Shown: positions 8,700 through 17,361 of the stretch, one piece after another
Position numbering within the stretch: the stretch's first letter is position 1
Layout of the letters: every line of letters begins with the position of its first letter
Assembly: GCA_025656375.1 (NCBI GenBank)
Contig: JAHXHU010000120.1
Location: 1 to 44,525, forward strand
Direction: 5' to 3'
Length of the DNA: 44,525 nt
DNA from: Candidatus Thiodiazotropha sp. (ex Ustalcina ferruginea)
Lineage (GTDB): Bacteria; Pseudomonadota; Gammaproteobacteria; Chromatiales; Chromatiaceae
Notes under the pieces: model-generated
Database searches by the model: none
What the model saw: only the letters and a program-made list of their open reading frames with translations
Told to the model about the DNA's origin: nothing
Translations under genes and position numbers: made by a program

Positions 8700-9653
8700 C
8701 TAATCGATGAACAGAGAGCTGACTGACTCCTCATTTGAGATACGACTCATAGTCTCAGCCAATAGCTCAGCAATGCTAACCTGACGTATGGCGGTACACT
8801 GTTTGGCCTCTTCGGATAGAGGAATGGTGTTGGTAACCACAAGTTCATCGAGCAAAGAGTTGCTAAGATTGGTAACTGCCGGTCCGGAGAGGACAGGGTG
8901 TGTGCAGTAGGCTACAACTTTGGCCGCACCGTGTTCTTTGAGTGCTGCGGCTGCCTGACATAGGGTGCCAGCGGTATCGACCAGGTCATCAATCAGAATA
9001 CAACTGCGGCCCTCTACCTTACCGATGATATTCATCACCTTGGCTTCATTGGGGCGGGGACGGCGTTTGTCGATGATGGCCAGCTCAGAGTCATCCAGTC
9101 GTTTCGCTAGAGCCCGAGCCCTTACAACGCCACCCACATCAGGTGAGACGACTACGATATCCGGATGTTTCTGGCGCCAAACATCACCTAGCAGTATTGG
9201 CGAGGCGTAGACATTATCGACAGGAATATCGAAAAAGCCCTGTATCTGATCTGCGTGGAGATCGACCGTCAGTACCCGATCCGCGCCGGCAGCACCAATC
9301 ATTTTGGCGGCCAAGCGGGCGGTGATGGGTACGCGAGCTGAACGAGGGCGCCGATCCTGGCGAGCGTAACCGAAATAGGGGATGACGGCTGTTATACGTT
9401 TGGCAGATGACCAACGCATGGCGTCGATCATTACCAGCAGCTCCATCAGGTTTTCATTGGTTGGGGCAGAGGTAGGCTGAACGATGAAGGCATCACGCCC
9501 CCGTACATTCTCGTGGATTTCCGCCATGACCTCGCCGTCACTGAAGCGGCCAACCTGCATCTTGCCGAGTGGGAGGTTGAGGTGAGTAGCGATTTCACTG
9601 GTCAGTTCCGGATTGGCGTTACCAGAGAAAACCATCATGGCATTGGAAGGCAC
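8700..9653 (-). CDS. prs: Ribose-phosphate pyrophosphokinase
   Basis: The enzyme makes phosphoribosyl pyrophosphate from ribose 5-phosphate and ATP, feeding purine, pyrimidine, histidine, tryptophan and NAD synthesis. The 317-residue length matches class I enzymes. The ATP and metal regions are visible: FSDGE at 37-41, the [11 protein letters not shown] catalytic flexible-loop region at 94-104, [11 protein letters not shown] at 131-141, and the PRPP-binding loop DDLVDTAGT at 222-230. It lies 39 bp after tRNA-Gln and is followed by rplY on the same strand. Confidence 0.97.
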   Translation of the reverse strand: MPSNAMMVFSGNANPELTSEIATHLNLPLGKMQVGRFSDGEVMAEIHENVRGRDAFIVQPTSAPTNENLMELLVMIDAMRWSSAKRITAVIPYFGYARQDRRPRSARVPITARLAAKMIGAAGADRVLTVDLHADQIQGFFDIPVDNVYASPILLGDVWRQKHPDIVVVSPDVGGVVRARALAKRLDDSELAIIDKRRPRPNEAKVMNIIGKVEGRSCILIDDLVDTAGTLCQAAAALKEHGAAKVVAYCTHPVLSGPAVTNLSNSLLDELVVTNTIPLSEEAKQCTAIRQVSIAELLAETMSRISNEESVSSLFID

Positions 9654-9692
9654 GGTTTTGATCCCCTATCTCAAACGGTGATTTGTATGAAA

Positions 9693-9767
9693 TGGCTGGG
9701 GCGGCAGGATTCGAACCTACGAATGCTGGGATCAAAACCCAGTGCCTTACCGCTTGGCGACGCCCCA
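9693..9767 (-). tRNA. tRNA-Gln (TTG)
   Basis: On the minus strand the acceptor arm GGGGCG pairs with CGCCCC and CCA is encoded. The anticodon stem CTGGG/CCCAG holds a loop with TTG at its centre, giving glutamine, and the T arm is normal. The 5' end lies one base after the ispE stop codon, and prs follows 39 bp later, so the tRNA is probably cut from an ispE-tRNA-prs transcript. The same order is known in Pseudomonas. Confidence 0.95.
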
Positions 9768-9768
9768 A

Positions 9769-10638
9769 TTAAATCTCATCGGGTTGGAGAAACTCCAGTA
9801 GCGGGGAACGGTTGACCCCCCGCGCAACAAAACCATTAAGACCGGCAGGTAGATCGTGAAGGTGTTCACGGGCCTGCTGCTGGTCAGCAAAGGCGGCGAA
9901 TACACAGCCACCGGTGCCGGTTAGTCGGGCATCAGCATACTGGTTCAGCCAATCCATTGCTTCTGCCACCTCTGGGTGGCGTCTGCGAACAACAGGCAAA
10001 CAGTCATTCTGGTTGTTGCCCTGCAGAAAGGCGCGTATTTTGATCCGGGGGGAGTGGCGTGTCAAATCGGTTTGATTGAATATTTCCGCAGTTGAGACAT
10101 GACAGGCGGGTTGTAAGACCAGATGCCAGCTTTGCGGGAGTTCTATGTTGGTCAAATGTTCACCGATACCTTCGGCCCATGCAGCGTGTCCATGGACGAA
10201 AATCGGTACATCCGCTCCCAGTGTTAAAGCTATTTTATTTAGCGCTGCCCGGTTGAGTGAAAGCTCCCATAGCCGGTTGAGTGCAATCAGGGTGGTGGCT
10301 GCGTCAGAGCTTCCCCCGCCAAGGCCACCCCCCATCGGGAGGTGCTTTTCAAGTTTGATTTCGACGCCTTGGGAAGATCCGCTGGTCATCTGCAGTTGAC
10401 GGGCTGCCCGATAGCAGAGATTGTCCTTTTTTGGCAGTCCGGGAATGTCATCCTGCAGGATGATCTTGTTATCTACACGTCGCTTGAATCTGAGTCGATC
10501 ATGGATGTCGAGAAACTGGAAGACTGTTTGTAGTTCGTGGTACCCATCACTGCGTCTACCAAGGATTCGCAGCATCAGGTTTAGTTTTGCAGGTGCCGGG
10601 TAGGCAATGCTCTCGATAGGCGGTGTGCTGACCGACAT
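9769..10638 (-). CDS. ispE: 4-diphosphocytidyl-2-C-methyl-D-erythritol kinase
   Basis: This GHMP-fold kinase phosphorylates the 2-hydroxyl of CDP-methylerythritol in the non-mevalonate isoprenoid pathway. The 289-residue product has PAPAKLNLMLRILGRR near the N terminus with the conserved lysine K18, and the ATP-binding glycine-rich loop PMGGGLGGGSSDAA at 101-114. The C-terminal motif LTGTGGCVFAAF is also present. The start is 8 bp after the TPR gene stop. In many relatives lolB lies between these two genes, and here it does not. Confidence 0.96.
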   Translation of the reverse strand: MSVSTPPIESIAYPAPAKLNLMLRILGRRSDGYHELQTVFQFLDIHDRLRFKRRVDNKIILQDDIPGLPKKDNLCYRAARQLQMTSGSSQGVEIKLEKHLPMGGGLGGGSSDAATTLIALNRLWELSLNRAALNKIALTLGADVPIFVHGHAAWAEGIGEHLTNIELPQSWHLVLQPACHVSTAEIFNQTDLTRHSPRIKIRAFLQGNNQNDCLPVVRRRHPEVAEAMDWLNQYADARLTGTGGCVFAAFADQQQAREHLHDLPAGLNGFVARGVNRSPLLEFLQPDEI

Positions 10639-10646
10639 GGAGAAAT

Positions 10647-12377
10647 TCAGATATCAGCGCCTAAGCGGCTCATCACCTGATTAATGAATCGGTTATTGGG
10701 CTCGCGCTGATTGGCGGCCTTCCATACCTTCAAGGCGCGTTGTTGTTGACCCATTTGCCAGAGTACTTCACCCAGATGGGATGCAATCTCAGCGTCAGGG
10801 CTGAGTTCTGCCGCTTTGTTGAGGAATTCCAAGGCGGATTCAAGATTACCCATACGGTATTCAACCCAGCCCATGCTATCCAGGATCGCCGGGCTGTCTG
10901 GTTTTAATGAAAAGGCTTGTTGAATGTACTGCTTAGCCTCCTCCAGACGGTCAGTCTGATCAGCTAATGTATAACCCAGTGCATTGAGCGCATCGGCATG
11001 TTTAGGCTGAGCGGTAAGAATCTTTCGAAGGTCTTTTTCCAACAGATCGACACGTTTTAGATCGGCAGCATTGAGTCCTCGAGCGTAAAGGAGGTCGGTG
11101 TTGTCCTGAAAAAGATCCAGGGCCTTGCTGTATACTTTGTGTGCAGCCTCGAACTGCAATGCCTCACGTAAAAGTTCGGCTTCTATGATATAGAATTTAA
11201 CCTGATTCTGGGACTGGTTGATACGTAACCGCTGGAGTGTCTCACTGGCTTGGTTCAGGTTGCCTTGATCTGCCAGTATTTTGGCAATGCGTACCTGGGC
11301 ATCAGCCAGATTCTTCCCCTCCACCTGGCTGTACCAAGCGAGCGCCTTTTCAGGTTCTTCCTCTTCTTCGGCGATCATACCGAGATAGTAGTTGGCTTCA
11401 TTGCGCTTCTGACGCTTGTCGACCAGTTTCTCCAGATGGCTTTTTGCACGCTCTAATTGCTCTAGTTGCAAGTGAATAATGCCTAGGGAGAAAACGATAT
11501 CATCATCAGGAGCTAGTGTATGGAGCTTCTCGAATGTGTCGAGAGCGGCCTCTGGCTGATTCAGCTCAAGCAGTGTTCTGGCGTAGGCTTTACCTAGCTG
11601 AACATTGTCTGGAGAATCATCTACAGCCTGCTTCATGAAAGCCAGGCCTTCACTCTGTTTGCCCATTGCAATCAATGTGTGTGTCTTGAGTACAAGGCTT
11701 TGAGTCGATTTGGGGTTGAGTGACAGAGATTGATTGATGTAGTCTAGAGCAAGATCGCGTTGCTTAGCGTGATTAGCGGTCAATGCCAAGGCATAAAGTG
11801 CTTTCGGATCACTGCTCTCTTCCTCTACCAGTTGCTGCATGATGATCAATGCCTGGTCAGGTGCCCCCGACTTTTCTGCAATTGCCGCCGCCTGGAGGTG
11901 GCCTGATTGCCCTTTACTATTGGCAATTTTCACGACCTGTTGCAGGTGCTGAATGGCATCGCTTAGATTTTTCTTGCGAATGTACAGGATGGCAGCGATT
12001 TGATGGGCTTTGAGGGAGCTTGGGGAGATATCGACCCACAGCTTTGCGGCAGTCAGGGCTGAGTCAGGCCTATTCGCCTGTAAACCAAGGCCGGTAGCAC
12101 GCTCAGCTGCGCTTTCATCTCTTGATTCACGAGCTGCCTGTAGGGCATGTTCAAATGCGAGGCGGTTCTGTCCCCGTTGAGCCGCGATTTCGCTGGTCAG
12201 TGTATTGTATATGAGGTCTCTACTGAGGCTGTCTGGCTGATTTTCCGATGTTGATTGTTCCACACCCGCCCCTGGTTCAGGCAGGGTATTGGTCGTGCCG
12301 GTTGGGCCGGTCGCACAAGCGGAAAGCAAGATGCTCGATAGGACAGGGAAATACTTTATTGGTTGGTTGATTCGCAT
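10647..12377 (-). CDS. TPR-repeat lipoprotein
   Basis: The 576-residue protein starts with a lipoprotein signal peptide (SSILLSACATG, lipobox LSAC with the cysteine at about residue 21) and so is predicted to be lipid-anchored, probably in the outer membrane. The rest is a long superhelix of tetratricopeptide repeats, clear for example in PKALYALALTANHAKQRDLA and in DALNALGYTLADQTDRLEEA near the C terminus. TPR lipoproteins of this type are commonly encoded next to lolB and ispE in gammaproteobacteria, but their role is not established. The Shine-Dalgarno site is poor. The gene diverges from the tRNA-tuf operon across a 196-bp gap. Confidence 0.85.
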   Translation of the reverse strand: MRINQPIKYFPVLSSILLSACATGPTGTTNTLPEPGAGVEQSTSENQPDSLSRDLIYNTLTSEIAAQRGQNRLAFEHALQAARESRDESAAERATGLGLQANRPDSALTAAKLWVDISPSSLKAHQIAAILYIRKKNLSDAIQHLQQVVKIANSKGQSGHLQAAAIAEKSGAPDQALIIMQQLVEEESSDPKALYALALTANHAKQRDLALDYINQSLSLNPKSTQSLVLKTHTLIAMGKQSEGLAFMKQAVDDSPDNVQLGKAYARTLLELNQPEAALDTFEKLHTLAPDDDIVFSLGIIHLQLEQLERAKSHLEKLVDKRQKRNEANYYLGMIAEEEEEPEKALAWYSQVEGKNLADAQVRIAKILADQGNLNQASETLQRLRINQSQNQVKFYIIEAELLREALQFEAAHKVYSKALDLFQDNTDLLYARGLNAADLKRVDLLEKDLRKILTAQPKHADALNALGYTLADQTDRLEEAKQYIQQAFSLKPDSPAILDSMGWVEYRMGNLESALEFLNKAAELSPDAEIASHLGEVLWQMGQQQRALKVWKAANQREPNNRFINQVMSRLGADI

Positions 12378-12529
12378 AGGTGTGTAGTAAAGAGGTAATT
12401 GCGATTCTCTGCAAGTGTTGTGAGGCGGTTCCTATCATGAATAGTCCTGGATTCACAATCCTATCCTACTGATAAGTCGGCTAGATATCCGGTTAATGCA
12501 ATAGACAAGTAATTGTTTGAAATGTTGTA

Positions 12530-12558
12530 TTGACTTTGGCTGATGTAGGCGTCAGAAT
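12530..12558 (+). promoter_or_regulatory. Sigma70 promoter of the tRNA-tufB operon
   Basis: TTGACT at 12530-12535 and CAGAAT at 12553-12558 are separated by exactly 17 bp, and tRNA-Tyr begins 16 bp after the -10 box. The spacing and boxes are close to consensus for a strong stable-RNA promoter. A GC-rich discriminator (GCCCGGC) follows, as in stringently controlled promoters. Confidence 0.75.
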
Positions 12559-12573
12559 GCCCGGCTCTCGCTA

Positions 12574-12658
12574 GGAGGGGTTCCCGAGTGGCCAAAGGGA
12601 TCAGACTGTAAATCTGACGGCTCAGCCTTCGGAGGTTCGAATCCTCCCCCCTCCACCA
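12574..12658 (+). tRNA. tRNA-Tyr (GTA)
   Basis: The 85-nt class II tRNA has acceptor GGAGGGG/CCCCTCC, a long variable arm and an encoded CCA. The anticodon stem TCAGA/TCTGA closes a loop CTGTAAA with anticodon GTA. It is the first gene after the promoter. Confidence 0.96.
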
Positions 12659-12702
12659 GATGTTGGTTTTGTAGCGGTAAATGGTGAGCGACGCGTCGCT
12701 GC

Positions 12703-12776
12703 GCGGGTGTAGTTCAATGGTAGAACTTCAGCCTTCCAAGCTGAATACGTGGGTTCGATTCCCATCACCCGCTCCA
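12703..12776 (+). tRNA. tRNA-Gly (TCC)
   Basis: The 74-nt tRNA has acceptor GCGGGTG/CACCCGC, an encoded CCA and a T arm with GGTTCGATTCC. The anticodon loop CTTCCAA reads TCC, glycine. It lies 44 bp after tRNA-Tyr in the same operon. Confidence 0.96.
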
Positions 12777-12908
12777 TATCCCCGGGGCGACCGTGATGGC
12801 CGGTTCGGGTGGACGGTAGTACTGATGGTACCACCGTTTCTTGTGATCCTGTATAAGGGTCGCGGACGGGCACAGGCGTCATTTGGGCGCTGTTTGAAAG
12901 TGAAATTT

Positions 12909-12984
12909 GCCCAGATAGCTCAGTTGGTAGAGCACACCCTTGGTAAGGGTGAGGTCGGCAGTTCAAATCTGCTTCTGGGCTCCA
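12909..12984 (+). tRNA. tRNA-Thr (GGT)
   Basis: The 76-nt tRNA has acceptor GCCCAGA/TCTGGGC and an encoded CCA. The anticodon loop TTGGTAA reads GGT, threonine. It precedes tuf by 65 bp, as in the E. coli thrU-tyrU-glyT-thrT-tufB operon. The 132-bp gap before it holds no recognised feature. Confidence 0.96.
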
Positions 12985-13049
12985 ATATTGAAAGGCGTGC
13001 GGAAGCATGCGAATTTATCTTTATACAATAGAGAACCTGGAGAACACTC

Positions 13050-14240
13050 ATGTCCAAGGAAAAATTCGAACGCACAAAGCCGCATGTCAATGTGGGCACG
13101 ATCGGTCACGTAGACCATGGTAAGACCACGCTGACGGCGGCCATCACGACGGTACAAGCGGCCAAGTTTGGCGGCGAGCAGCGTGCATTTGATCAGATAG
13201 ATAACGCCCCGGAAGAGCGTGAGCGCGGTATCACCATTGCGACCTCGCATGTGGAATACGAATCAGAGTCACGCCACTACGCGCACGTTGACTGCCCCGG
13301 CCATGCGGATTATGTCAAGAACATGATCACGGGTGCGGCGCAGATGGACGGAGCGATCCTGGTGGTGTCAGCAGCAGACGGCCCGATGCCGCAGACCCGG
13401 GAGCACATTCTGCTGTCGCGTCAGGTAGGCGTACCGTACATTGTGGTCTACCTGAACAAGGCAGACATGGTGGACGATGAAGAGCTGCTGGAATTGGTTG
13501 AGATGGAAGTGCGAGAGCTGCTGGACAGCTACGAATTTCCAGGAGACGACACTCCGATCATCGTGGGTTCGGCCCTGAAGGCCCTGGAAGGGGATACCTC
13601 AGAGATTGGTAGCCAGTCGATCGACAAGCTGGTCGAAGCACTGGACAGTTACATCCCGGAGCCGGAGCGAGCGGTGGATGGAGCCTTTCTGATGCCGATC
13701 GAGGACGTATTCTCGATATCGGGACGAGGCACGGTAGTGACAGGGCGTGTTGAGCGCGGTGTAGTGAAGGTGGGAGAAGAGGTCGAGATAGTCGGCATTA
13801 AAGAGACCACCAAGACGACCTGTACCGGCGTAGAGATGTTCCGCAAGCTGCTGGATCAGGGCGAGGCTGGAGATAATGTGGGGGTGCTGTTGCGAGGCAC
13901 CAAGCGAGACGAGGTAGAGCGCGGGCAAGTATTGGCGCACCCTGGCTCGATCACGCCGCACACGCATTTTGAGTGTGAAGTGTATGTATTGAGTAAGGAC
14001 GAGGGTGGACGACACACCCCGTTTTTCAGTAACTACCGGCCACAGTTTTACTTCCGTACGACAGACGTAACAGGCGCCTGTGATCTGCCAGAAGGTGTAG
14101 AGATGGTGATGCCTGGAGACAACGTGAAGATGGTGGTGAATCTGATCGCGCCGATCGCGATGGAAGACGGCTTGCGCTTTGCGATTCGCGAAGGCGGCCG
14201 GACCGTGGGTGCCGGTGTGGTATCCAAGATTATCGAGTAA
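13050..14240 (+). CDS. tuf: Elongation factor Tu, copy 1 (tufB position)
   Basis: EF-Tu carries aminoacyl-tRNA to the ribosomal A site as a GTP complex. The 396-residue product has the P-loop GHVDHGKT at 19-26, the switch I region around ERERGITIA (56-64), DCPGH at 81-85 and NKAD at 136-139, followed by the two beta-barrel domains. The start is ATG, with AGGAG-like GGAGAA about 10 bp upstream. From its second base this copy is identical, as far as I can read, to the copy at 29615. Arginine codons are unusual for a highly expressed gene: CGA and CGG make up 9 of 22. Confidence 0.98.
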   Translation: MSKEKFERTKPHVNVGTIGHVDHGKTTLTAAITTVQAAKFGGEQRAFDQIDNAPEERERGITIATSHVEYESESRHYAHVDCPGHADYVKNMITGAAQMDGAILVVSAADGPMPQTREHILLSRQVGVPYIVVYLNKADMVDDEELLELVEMEVRELLDSYEFPGDDTPIIVGSALKALEGDTSEIGSQSIDKLVEALDSYIPEPERAVDGAFLMPIEDVFSISGRGTVVTGRVERGVVKVGEEVEIVGIKETTKTTCTGVEMFRKLLDQGEAGDNVGVLLRGTKRDEVERGQVLAHPGSITPHTHFECEVYVLSKDEGGRHTPFFSNYRPQFYFRTTDVTGACDLPEGVEMVMPGDNVKMVVNLIAPIAMEDGLRFAIREGGRTVGAGVVSKIIE

Positions 14241-14296
14241 ATCGGTAGAGATGTTTGCGGGGCGGGTCTATGATTTGCCCTGCATTTACTATTTTT

Positions 14297-14372
14297 AGGC
14301 CAATGGCTCAATTGGTAGAGCAGCGGTCTCCAAAACCGCAGGTTGGGGGTTCGATTCCCTCTTGGCCTGCCA
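14297..14372 (+). tRNA. tRNA-Trp (CCA)
   Basis: The 76-nt tRNA has acceptor AGGCCAA/TTGGCCT, discriminator G and an encoded CCA. The anticodon loop CTCCAAA reads CCA, tryptophan. It lies between tuf and secE, the usual place, and is probably processed from the same transcript. Confidence 0.96.
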
Positions 14373-14394
14373 TATATATCGGCAAATAGAAACT

Positions 14395-14769
14395 ATGAAT
14401 TCGAAGTCCCAGGTAGAGGCATCGAGTCTCGACACCGCCAAGCTCATATTGGCGGTAGGGATCATTGTGGGCGCTATTCTTGGTTTTTACTACCTTGATG
14501 GCTACTCGCAACTTTTACGTGTCCTGGGCCTATTGGCACTGGTGGGCGTATCAGCATTGATTGCCTATCAAACGACGGTGGGTCGAACAGTTTGGGAATT
14601 CGCCTCGGCTGCCAAGGTCGAGGTACGTAAGGTTGTATGGCCAAGTCGTCAGGAGACGGTGCAAACCACACTGATTGTGTTTGTGATGGTCTTGATTATG
14701 GGTATTGTGTTGTGGCTGTTTGACATGATGCTGGGTGAGATTCTGCGCGCCTTGACTGGGTCTGGATAG
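14395..14769 (+). CDS. secE: Preprotein translocase subunit SecE
   Basis: SecE clamps SecY in the inner-membrane protein channel. The 124-residue product has three predicted helices (around [35 protein letters not shown] and [19 protein letters not shown]), as in the three-helix E. coli form. The conserved amphipathic segment [13 protein letters not shown] before the last helix is present. I chose the ATG at 14395 because the frame further upstream runs into the tRNA-Trp gene. nusG follows after 10 bp. Confidence 0.95.
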   Translation: MNSKSQVEASSLDTAKLILAVGIIVGAILGFYYLDGYSQLLRVLGLLALVGVSALIAYQTTVGRTVWEFASAAKVEVRKVVWPSRQETVQTTLIVFVMVLIMGIVLWLFDMMLGEILRALTGSG

Positions 14770-14779
14770 GGAGAGTGAT

Positions 14780-15313
14780 ATGACCATGCGTTGGTATGTA
14801 CTGCACGCCTACTCCGGCTTTGAATCCCAGGTTCAGCGCTCACTTAAAGAGCGTATCGAACGTTATGATATGCAGGATAAATTTGGCGAAATTCTGGTCC
14901 CTACCGAAGAAGTGGTGGAGATGCGCGCTGGTCAACAGCGTAGGAGTGAACGAAAATTTTTCCCTGGGTATGTGTTGGTGCAAATGGAGATGACTGACGA
15001 TACCTGGCATTTGGTGAAGGATGTGCCGAAAGTGATGGGATTTATTGGCGGAACAGGTGACCGGCCGGCACCCATCTCCAATAAGGAGGCGGATGCTATC
15101 CTGCAGCGGGTTCAGGAGGGTGTTGAAAAACCCCGTCCGAAGGTGTTGTTCGAGCCTGGCGAGGTGGTGCGTGTTGTCGATGGACCTTTCAATGACTTCA
15201 CTGGTGTGGTTGAAGAGGTCGATTATGACAAAAGCCGCCTGAAGGTGTCGGTACTGATTTTTGGCCGCTCCACACCTGTAGATCTGGAGTTTGGCCAGGT
15301 GGAGAAGGGCTGA
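14780..15313 (+). CDS. nusG: Transcription termination/antitermination protein NusG
   Basis: NusG binds RNA polymerase through its NGN domain, increases processivity and links polymerase to Rho or to the ribosome. The 177-residue product begins with [12 protein letters not shown] and has the NGN motif [10 protein letters not shown] and VMGFIGG. The KOW domain ([20 protein letters not shown]) covers about residues 125-177. The ATG at 14786 (MRWY) is an equally possible start, but GGGAGAG fits the first ATG. Confidence 0.97.
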   Translation: MTMRWYVLHAYSGFESQVQRSLKERIERYDMQDKFGEILVPTEEVVEMRAGQQRRSERKFFPGYVLVQMEMTDDTWHLVKDVPKVMGFIGGTGDRPAPISNKEADAILQRVQEGVEKPRPKVLFEPGEVVRVVDGPFNDFTGVVEEVDYDKSRLKVSVLIFGRSTPVDLEFGQVEKG

Positions 15314-15340
15314 CGCTCTGAATCCTGGAATTGTAACTAT

Positions 15341-15376
15341 TGAATGGGGAGCCGAGGTGAGAGTCCAAGGCATTTG
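15341..15376 (+). promoter_or_regulatory. Candidate L1-binding leader of rplKA
   Basis: The 84-bp gap between nusG and rplK contains GGGGAGCC, then GGTGAGAGTCC and GGCATT. AAT and GCC can pair with the later GGCATT, leaving a purine-rich internal loop and a GTGAGAG segment. This resembles the 23S rRNA site of L1 and the L1 repressor site in the E. coli L11 mRNA leader, where L1 blocks translation of rplK-rplA. The identification rests on reading only. Confidence 0.5.
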
Positions 15377-15397
15377 CACCCATAACAGAGGTATGAC

Positions 15398-15832
15398 ATG
15401 GCTAAGAAGATAATGGCTTACATCAAGCTTCAGGTGAAGGCTGGTGAAGCTAATCCGAGTCCTCCTGTTGGTCCGGCGTTGGGTCAGCATGGCGTGAATA
15501 TCATGGAGTTTTGTAAGGCCTTCAATGCGAAGACGCAAAACGTGGAGAAGGGACTGCCTATTCCAGTGGTCATCACTGTTTATGCCGATCGTTCGTTCAG
15601 CTTTATTACTAAAACACCCCCAGCATCAGTATTGCTGAAGAAGGTGATGGGCCTACCAAAAGGTAGCTCGGTCCCCAATACTCAAAAAGTGGGAACCGTG
15701 ACACGTCAGCAGTTGGAAGAGGTTGCCACGATCAAGATGCCGGACCTCACTGCCGCCGATATGGATGCAGCTGTTCGTACCATTGCGGGTAGTGCCCGTC
15801 AGATGGGGCTCGATGTTGAGGGGGTGGAGTAA
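15398..15832 (+). CDS. rplK: 50S ribosomal protein L11
   Basis: L11 forms the base of the GTPase-associated stalk on 23S rRNA and is needed for RelA activation. The 144-residue product has the expected N domain ([31 protein letters not shown], written here only to mark residues about 10-40) and the rRNA-binding C domain with [10 protein letters not shown]. It is the first gene of the L11 operon, with rplA 3 bp downstream. Confidence 0.97.
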   Translation: MAKKIMAYIKLQVKAGEANPSPPVGPALGQHGVNIMEFCKAFNAKTQNVEKGLPIPVVITVYADRSFSFITKTPPASVLLKKVMGLPKGSSVPNTQKVGTVTRQQLEEVATIKMPDLTAADMDAAVRTIAGSARQMGLDVEGVE

Positions 15833-15835
15833 ATC

Positions 15836-16531
15836 ATGGCTAAGTTGACAAAACGAGCTAAGGCAATCCGTGAAAAACTGGAAGCTGGTAAGAGCTATCC
15901 GGCTGATGAGGCTTTCAGCTTACTGAAAGAGCTATCTGCCGTGAAATTCAGTGAGTCCATAGACGTCAGTGTGAATCTTGGTGTTGATGCAAAAAAATCT
16001 GATCAAGTAGTACGTGGGGCGTCAGTACTGCCTCATGGTACCGGTAAATCTGTGCGTGTGGCCGTTTTTGCACAAGGTGCGAATGCGGATGCAGCTAAAG
16101 CGGCAGGCGCAGACGTGGTCGGTTTTGAAGACCTGGCTGAAGAGATCAAGGGCGGCAAGATGGATTTTGACGTGGTCATTGCCTCTCCGGATGCAATGCG
16201 TGTTGTGGGTAAACTGGGGCAGATCTTAGGGCCACGAGGTCTTATGCCAAACCCCAAAGTTGGCACCGTTACACCGAATGTGGTGGAGGCAGTTGAGAAT
16301 GCCAAGGCTGGGCAGGTGCGCTATCGCACAGACAAAGCAGGCATTATCCATTGCTCGATCGGTAAAGTTGATTTTGAACCACAGAAATTGAAAGAGAATC
16401 TGGAACATTTGCTGCGTGCTTTGGTTAAGGCAAAGCCAAGTTCGGCAAAGGGTGTTTTTCTGGGAAAGGTGACAGTCTCCTCGACCATGGGTCCAGGGCT
16501 GACACTTGATCAGGCAACGCTCACAATTTAA
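15836..16531 (+). CDS. rplA: 50S ribosomal protein L1
   Basis: L1 makes the mobile stalk that helps deacylated tRNA leave the E site, and it is the translational repressor of its own operon. The 231-residue length is normal. The C-terminal block [15 protein letters not shown] and the central [16 protein letters not shown] motif are clear. It starts 3 bp after rplK, consistent with translational coupling. Confidence 0.97.
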   Translation: MAKLTKRAKAIREKLEAGKSYPADEAFSLLKELSAVKFSESIDVSVNLGVDAKKSDQVVRGASVLPHGTGKSVRVAVFAQGANADAAKAAGADVVGFEDLAEEIKGGKMDFDVVIASPDAMRVVGKLGQILGPRGLMPNPKVGTVTPNVVEAVENAKAGQVRYRTDKAGIIHCSIGKVDFEPQKLKENLEHLLRALVKAKPSSAKGVFLGKVTVSSTMGPGLTLDQATLTI

Positions 16532-16539
16532 TGAACTCG

Positions 16540-16573
16540 AGCGGTTAGGTGGCATGTTATCTACCTGGCCGCT
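16540..16573 (+). terminator. Hairpin after rplA
   Basis: Positions 16540-16552 and 16561-16573 form a 13-bp stem without mismatches (four G-U pairs) and an 8-nt loop, followed by TTCTT. It looks like a weak intrinsic terminator or attenuator between rplA and rplJ, and could also be an RNase III site. It would lower expression of rplJL-rpoBC only in part, because the block is usually co-transcribed. Confidence 0.5.
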
Positions 16574-16601
16574 TTCTTGAACTTTGGGGTGCCGGTTCAC
16601 C

Positions 16602-16668
16602 GGTGCTGTCAAAGACCGCAGGCGCATGATTTAGCATGCTTAATCTATGCCTGCGCAGACGGAGCACC
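16602..16668 (+). promoter_or_regulatory. L10(L12)4-binding leader of rplJL
   Basis: GGTGCT at 16602-16607 pairs with AGCACC at 16663-16668. Inside, CGCAGGC at 16617-16623 pairs with GCCTGCG at 16649-16655. The two helices are joined by a lopsided internal loop (GTCAAAGAC opposite CAGACGG) of kink-turn type. This is the layout of the known L10 leader, where the L10-L12 complex represses rplJ translation. A further small hairpin, TGACAC/GTGTCA, follows at 16710-16726. Confidence 0.7.
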
Positions 16669-16776
16669 CCCAATCAGGAATTTTCCTGGTGATGGTGCGC
16701 GTTAGGTTGTGACACATATGGTGTCATGTTGTGTTTGGGAAATATGATGTTTCCCCATTATCAGGAGGTGACGACT

Positions 16777-17304
16777 TTGCCACTCAATCTTGAGCAAAAA
16801 AGAGCCATCGTTGCCGAAGTCAGTGACGTAGCCAATAGTGCGCTTTCAGCGATTGCCGCTGAGTATCGGGGGCTGACCGTCGAGGAGATGACCGCATTGA
16901 GACGCGAAGCGCGTAACAATGGTGTCTACCTTCGAGTGGTTAGGAATACCCTGGCTAAGCGTGCTGTTGAGAATACAGATTTTGCCTGTATGCAGGAGGG
17001 TTTGACGGGTCCTTTGATCCTCGCCTTCTCACAGGAAGATCCAGGTTCTGCAGCTCGCGTTATTAAGGACTTTGCTAAGGAGCACAAGCTTCTCGAGGTC
17101 AAAATGGTATCCATAGGTGGCAAGATGCTGGCGCCCGGTGATATCGATGCTTTGGCCAAATTACCGACCTATGACCAGGCTATCAGCATGCTGATGGCTG
17201 TCATGAAGGCACCGGTAGAGAAGTTGGCCCGCACCATGAACGAGGTGCCTGGCAAGCTGGTCCGGACTGTGGCTGCGATCAAGGACGCCAAACAGGCGGC
17301 CTAA
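16777..17304 (+). CDS. rplJ: 50S ribosomal protein L10
   Basis: L10 anchors the L7/L12 dimers to the ribosome and represses its own operon. I set the start at a TTG codon (16777), not the upstream ATG at 16726. The family begins there (PLNLEQKRAIVAEV aligns with the E. coli N terminus), and the near-perfect Shine-Dalgarno AGGAGGTG at 16763-16770 is 6 bp before it. The 51 bp between the ATG and this point code for nothing like L10. The resulting 175-residue protein is close to the usual 165-175. The C-terminal L12-binding helix ends at KDAKQAA. Confidence 0.93.
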   Translation: MPLNLEQKRAIVAEVSDVANSALSAIAAEYRGLTVEEMTALRREARNNGVYLRVVRNTLAKRAVENTDFACMQEGLTGPLILAFSQEDPGSAARVIKDFAKEHKLLEVKMVSIGGKMLAPGDIDALAKLPTYDQAISMLMAVMKAPVEKLARTMNEVPGKLVRTVAAIKDAKQAA

Positions 17305-17361
17305 TCGGCTTTACCTTTCACACGTATATATCGTGCAAAACAATTTTCAGGAGTTTTAATA

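Noticed and set aside
12622-13008. Minus-strand frame across the tRNA cluster with MGIEPTYSAWKAEVLPLNYT
   Set aside because: This is the familiar false protein produced by translating tRNA genes on the wrong strand. The same applies to frames at 9513-9815 and 14308-14511.
13599-14015. Long open frames antisense to tuf, found in both copies
   Set aside because: They are shadows of the codon pattern of EF-Tu. They occur in both copies only because the genes are identical, and have no ribosome-binding site or family match.
14241-14296. GC-rich stem between tuf copy 1 and tRNA-Trp
   Set aside because: The pairing GCGGGGC/GCCCTGC contains mismatches and no T-run follows, so it is too weak to call a terminator.
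16226-16627. Minus-strand frame over rplA and the L10 leader
   Set aside because: It has no start signal or similarity, and covers a conserved gene and a known type of RNA leader.
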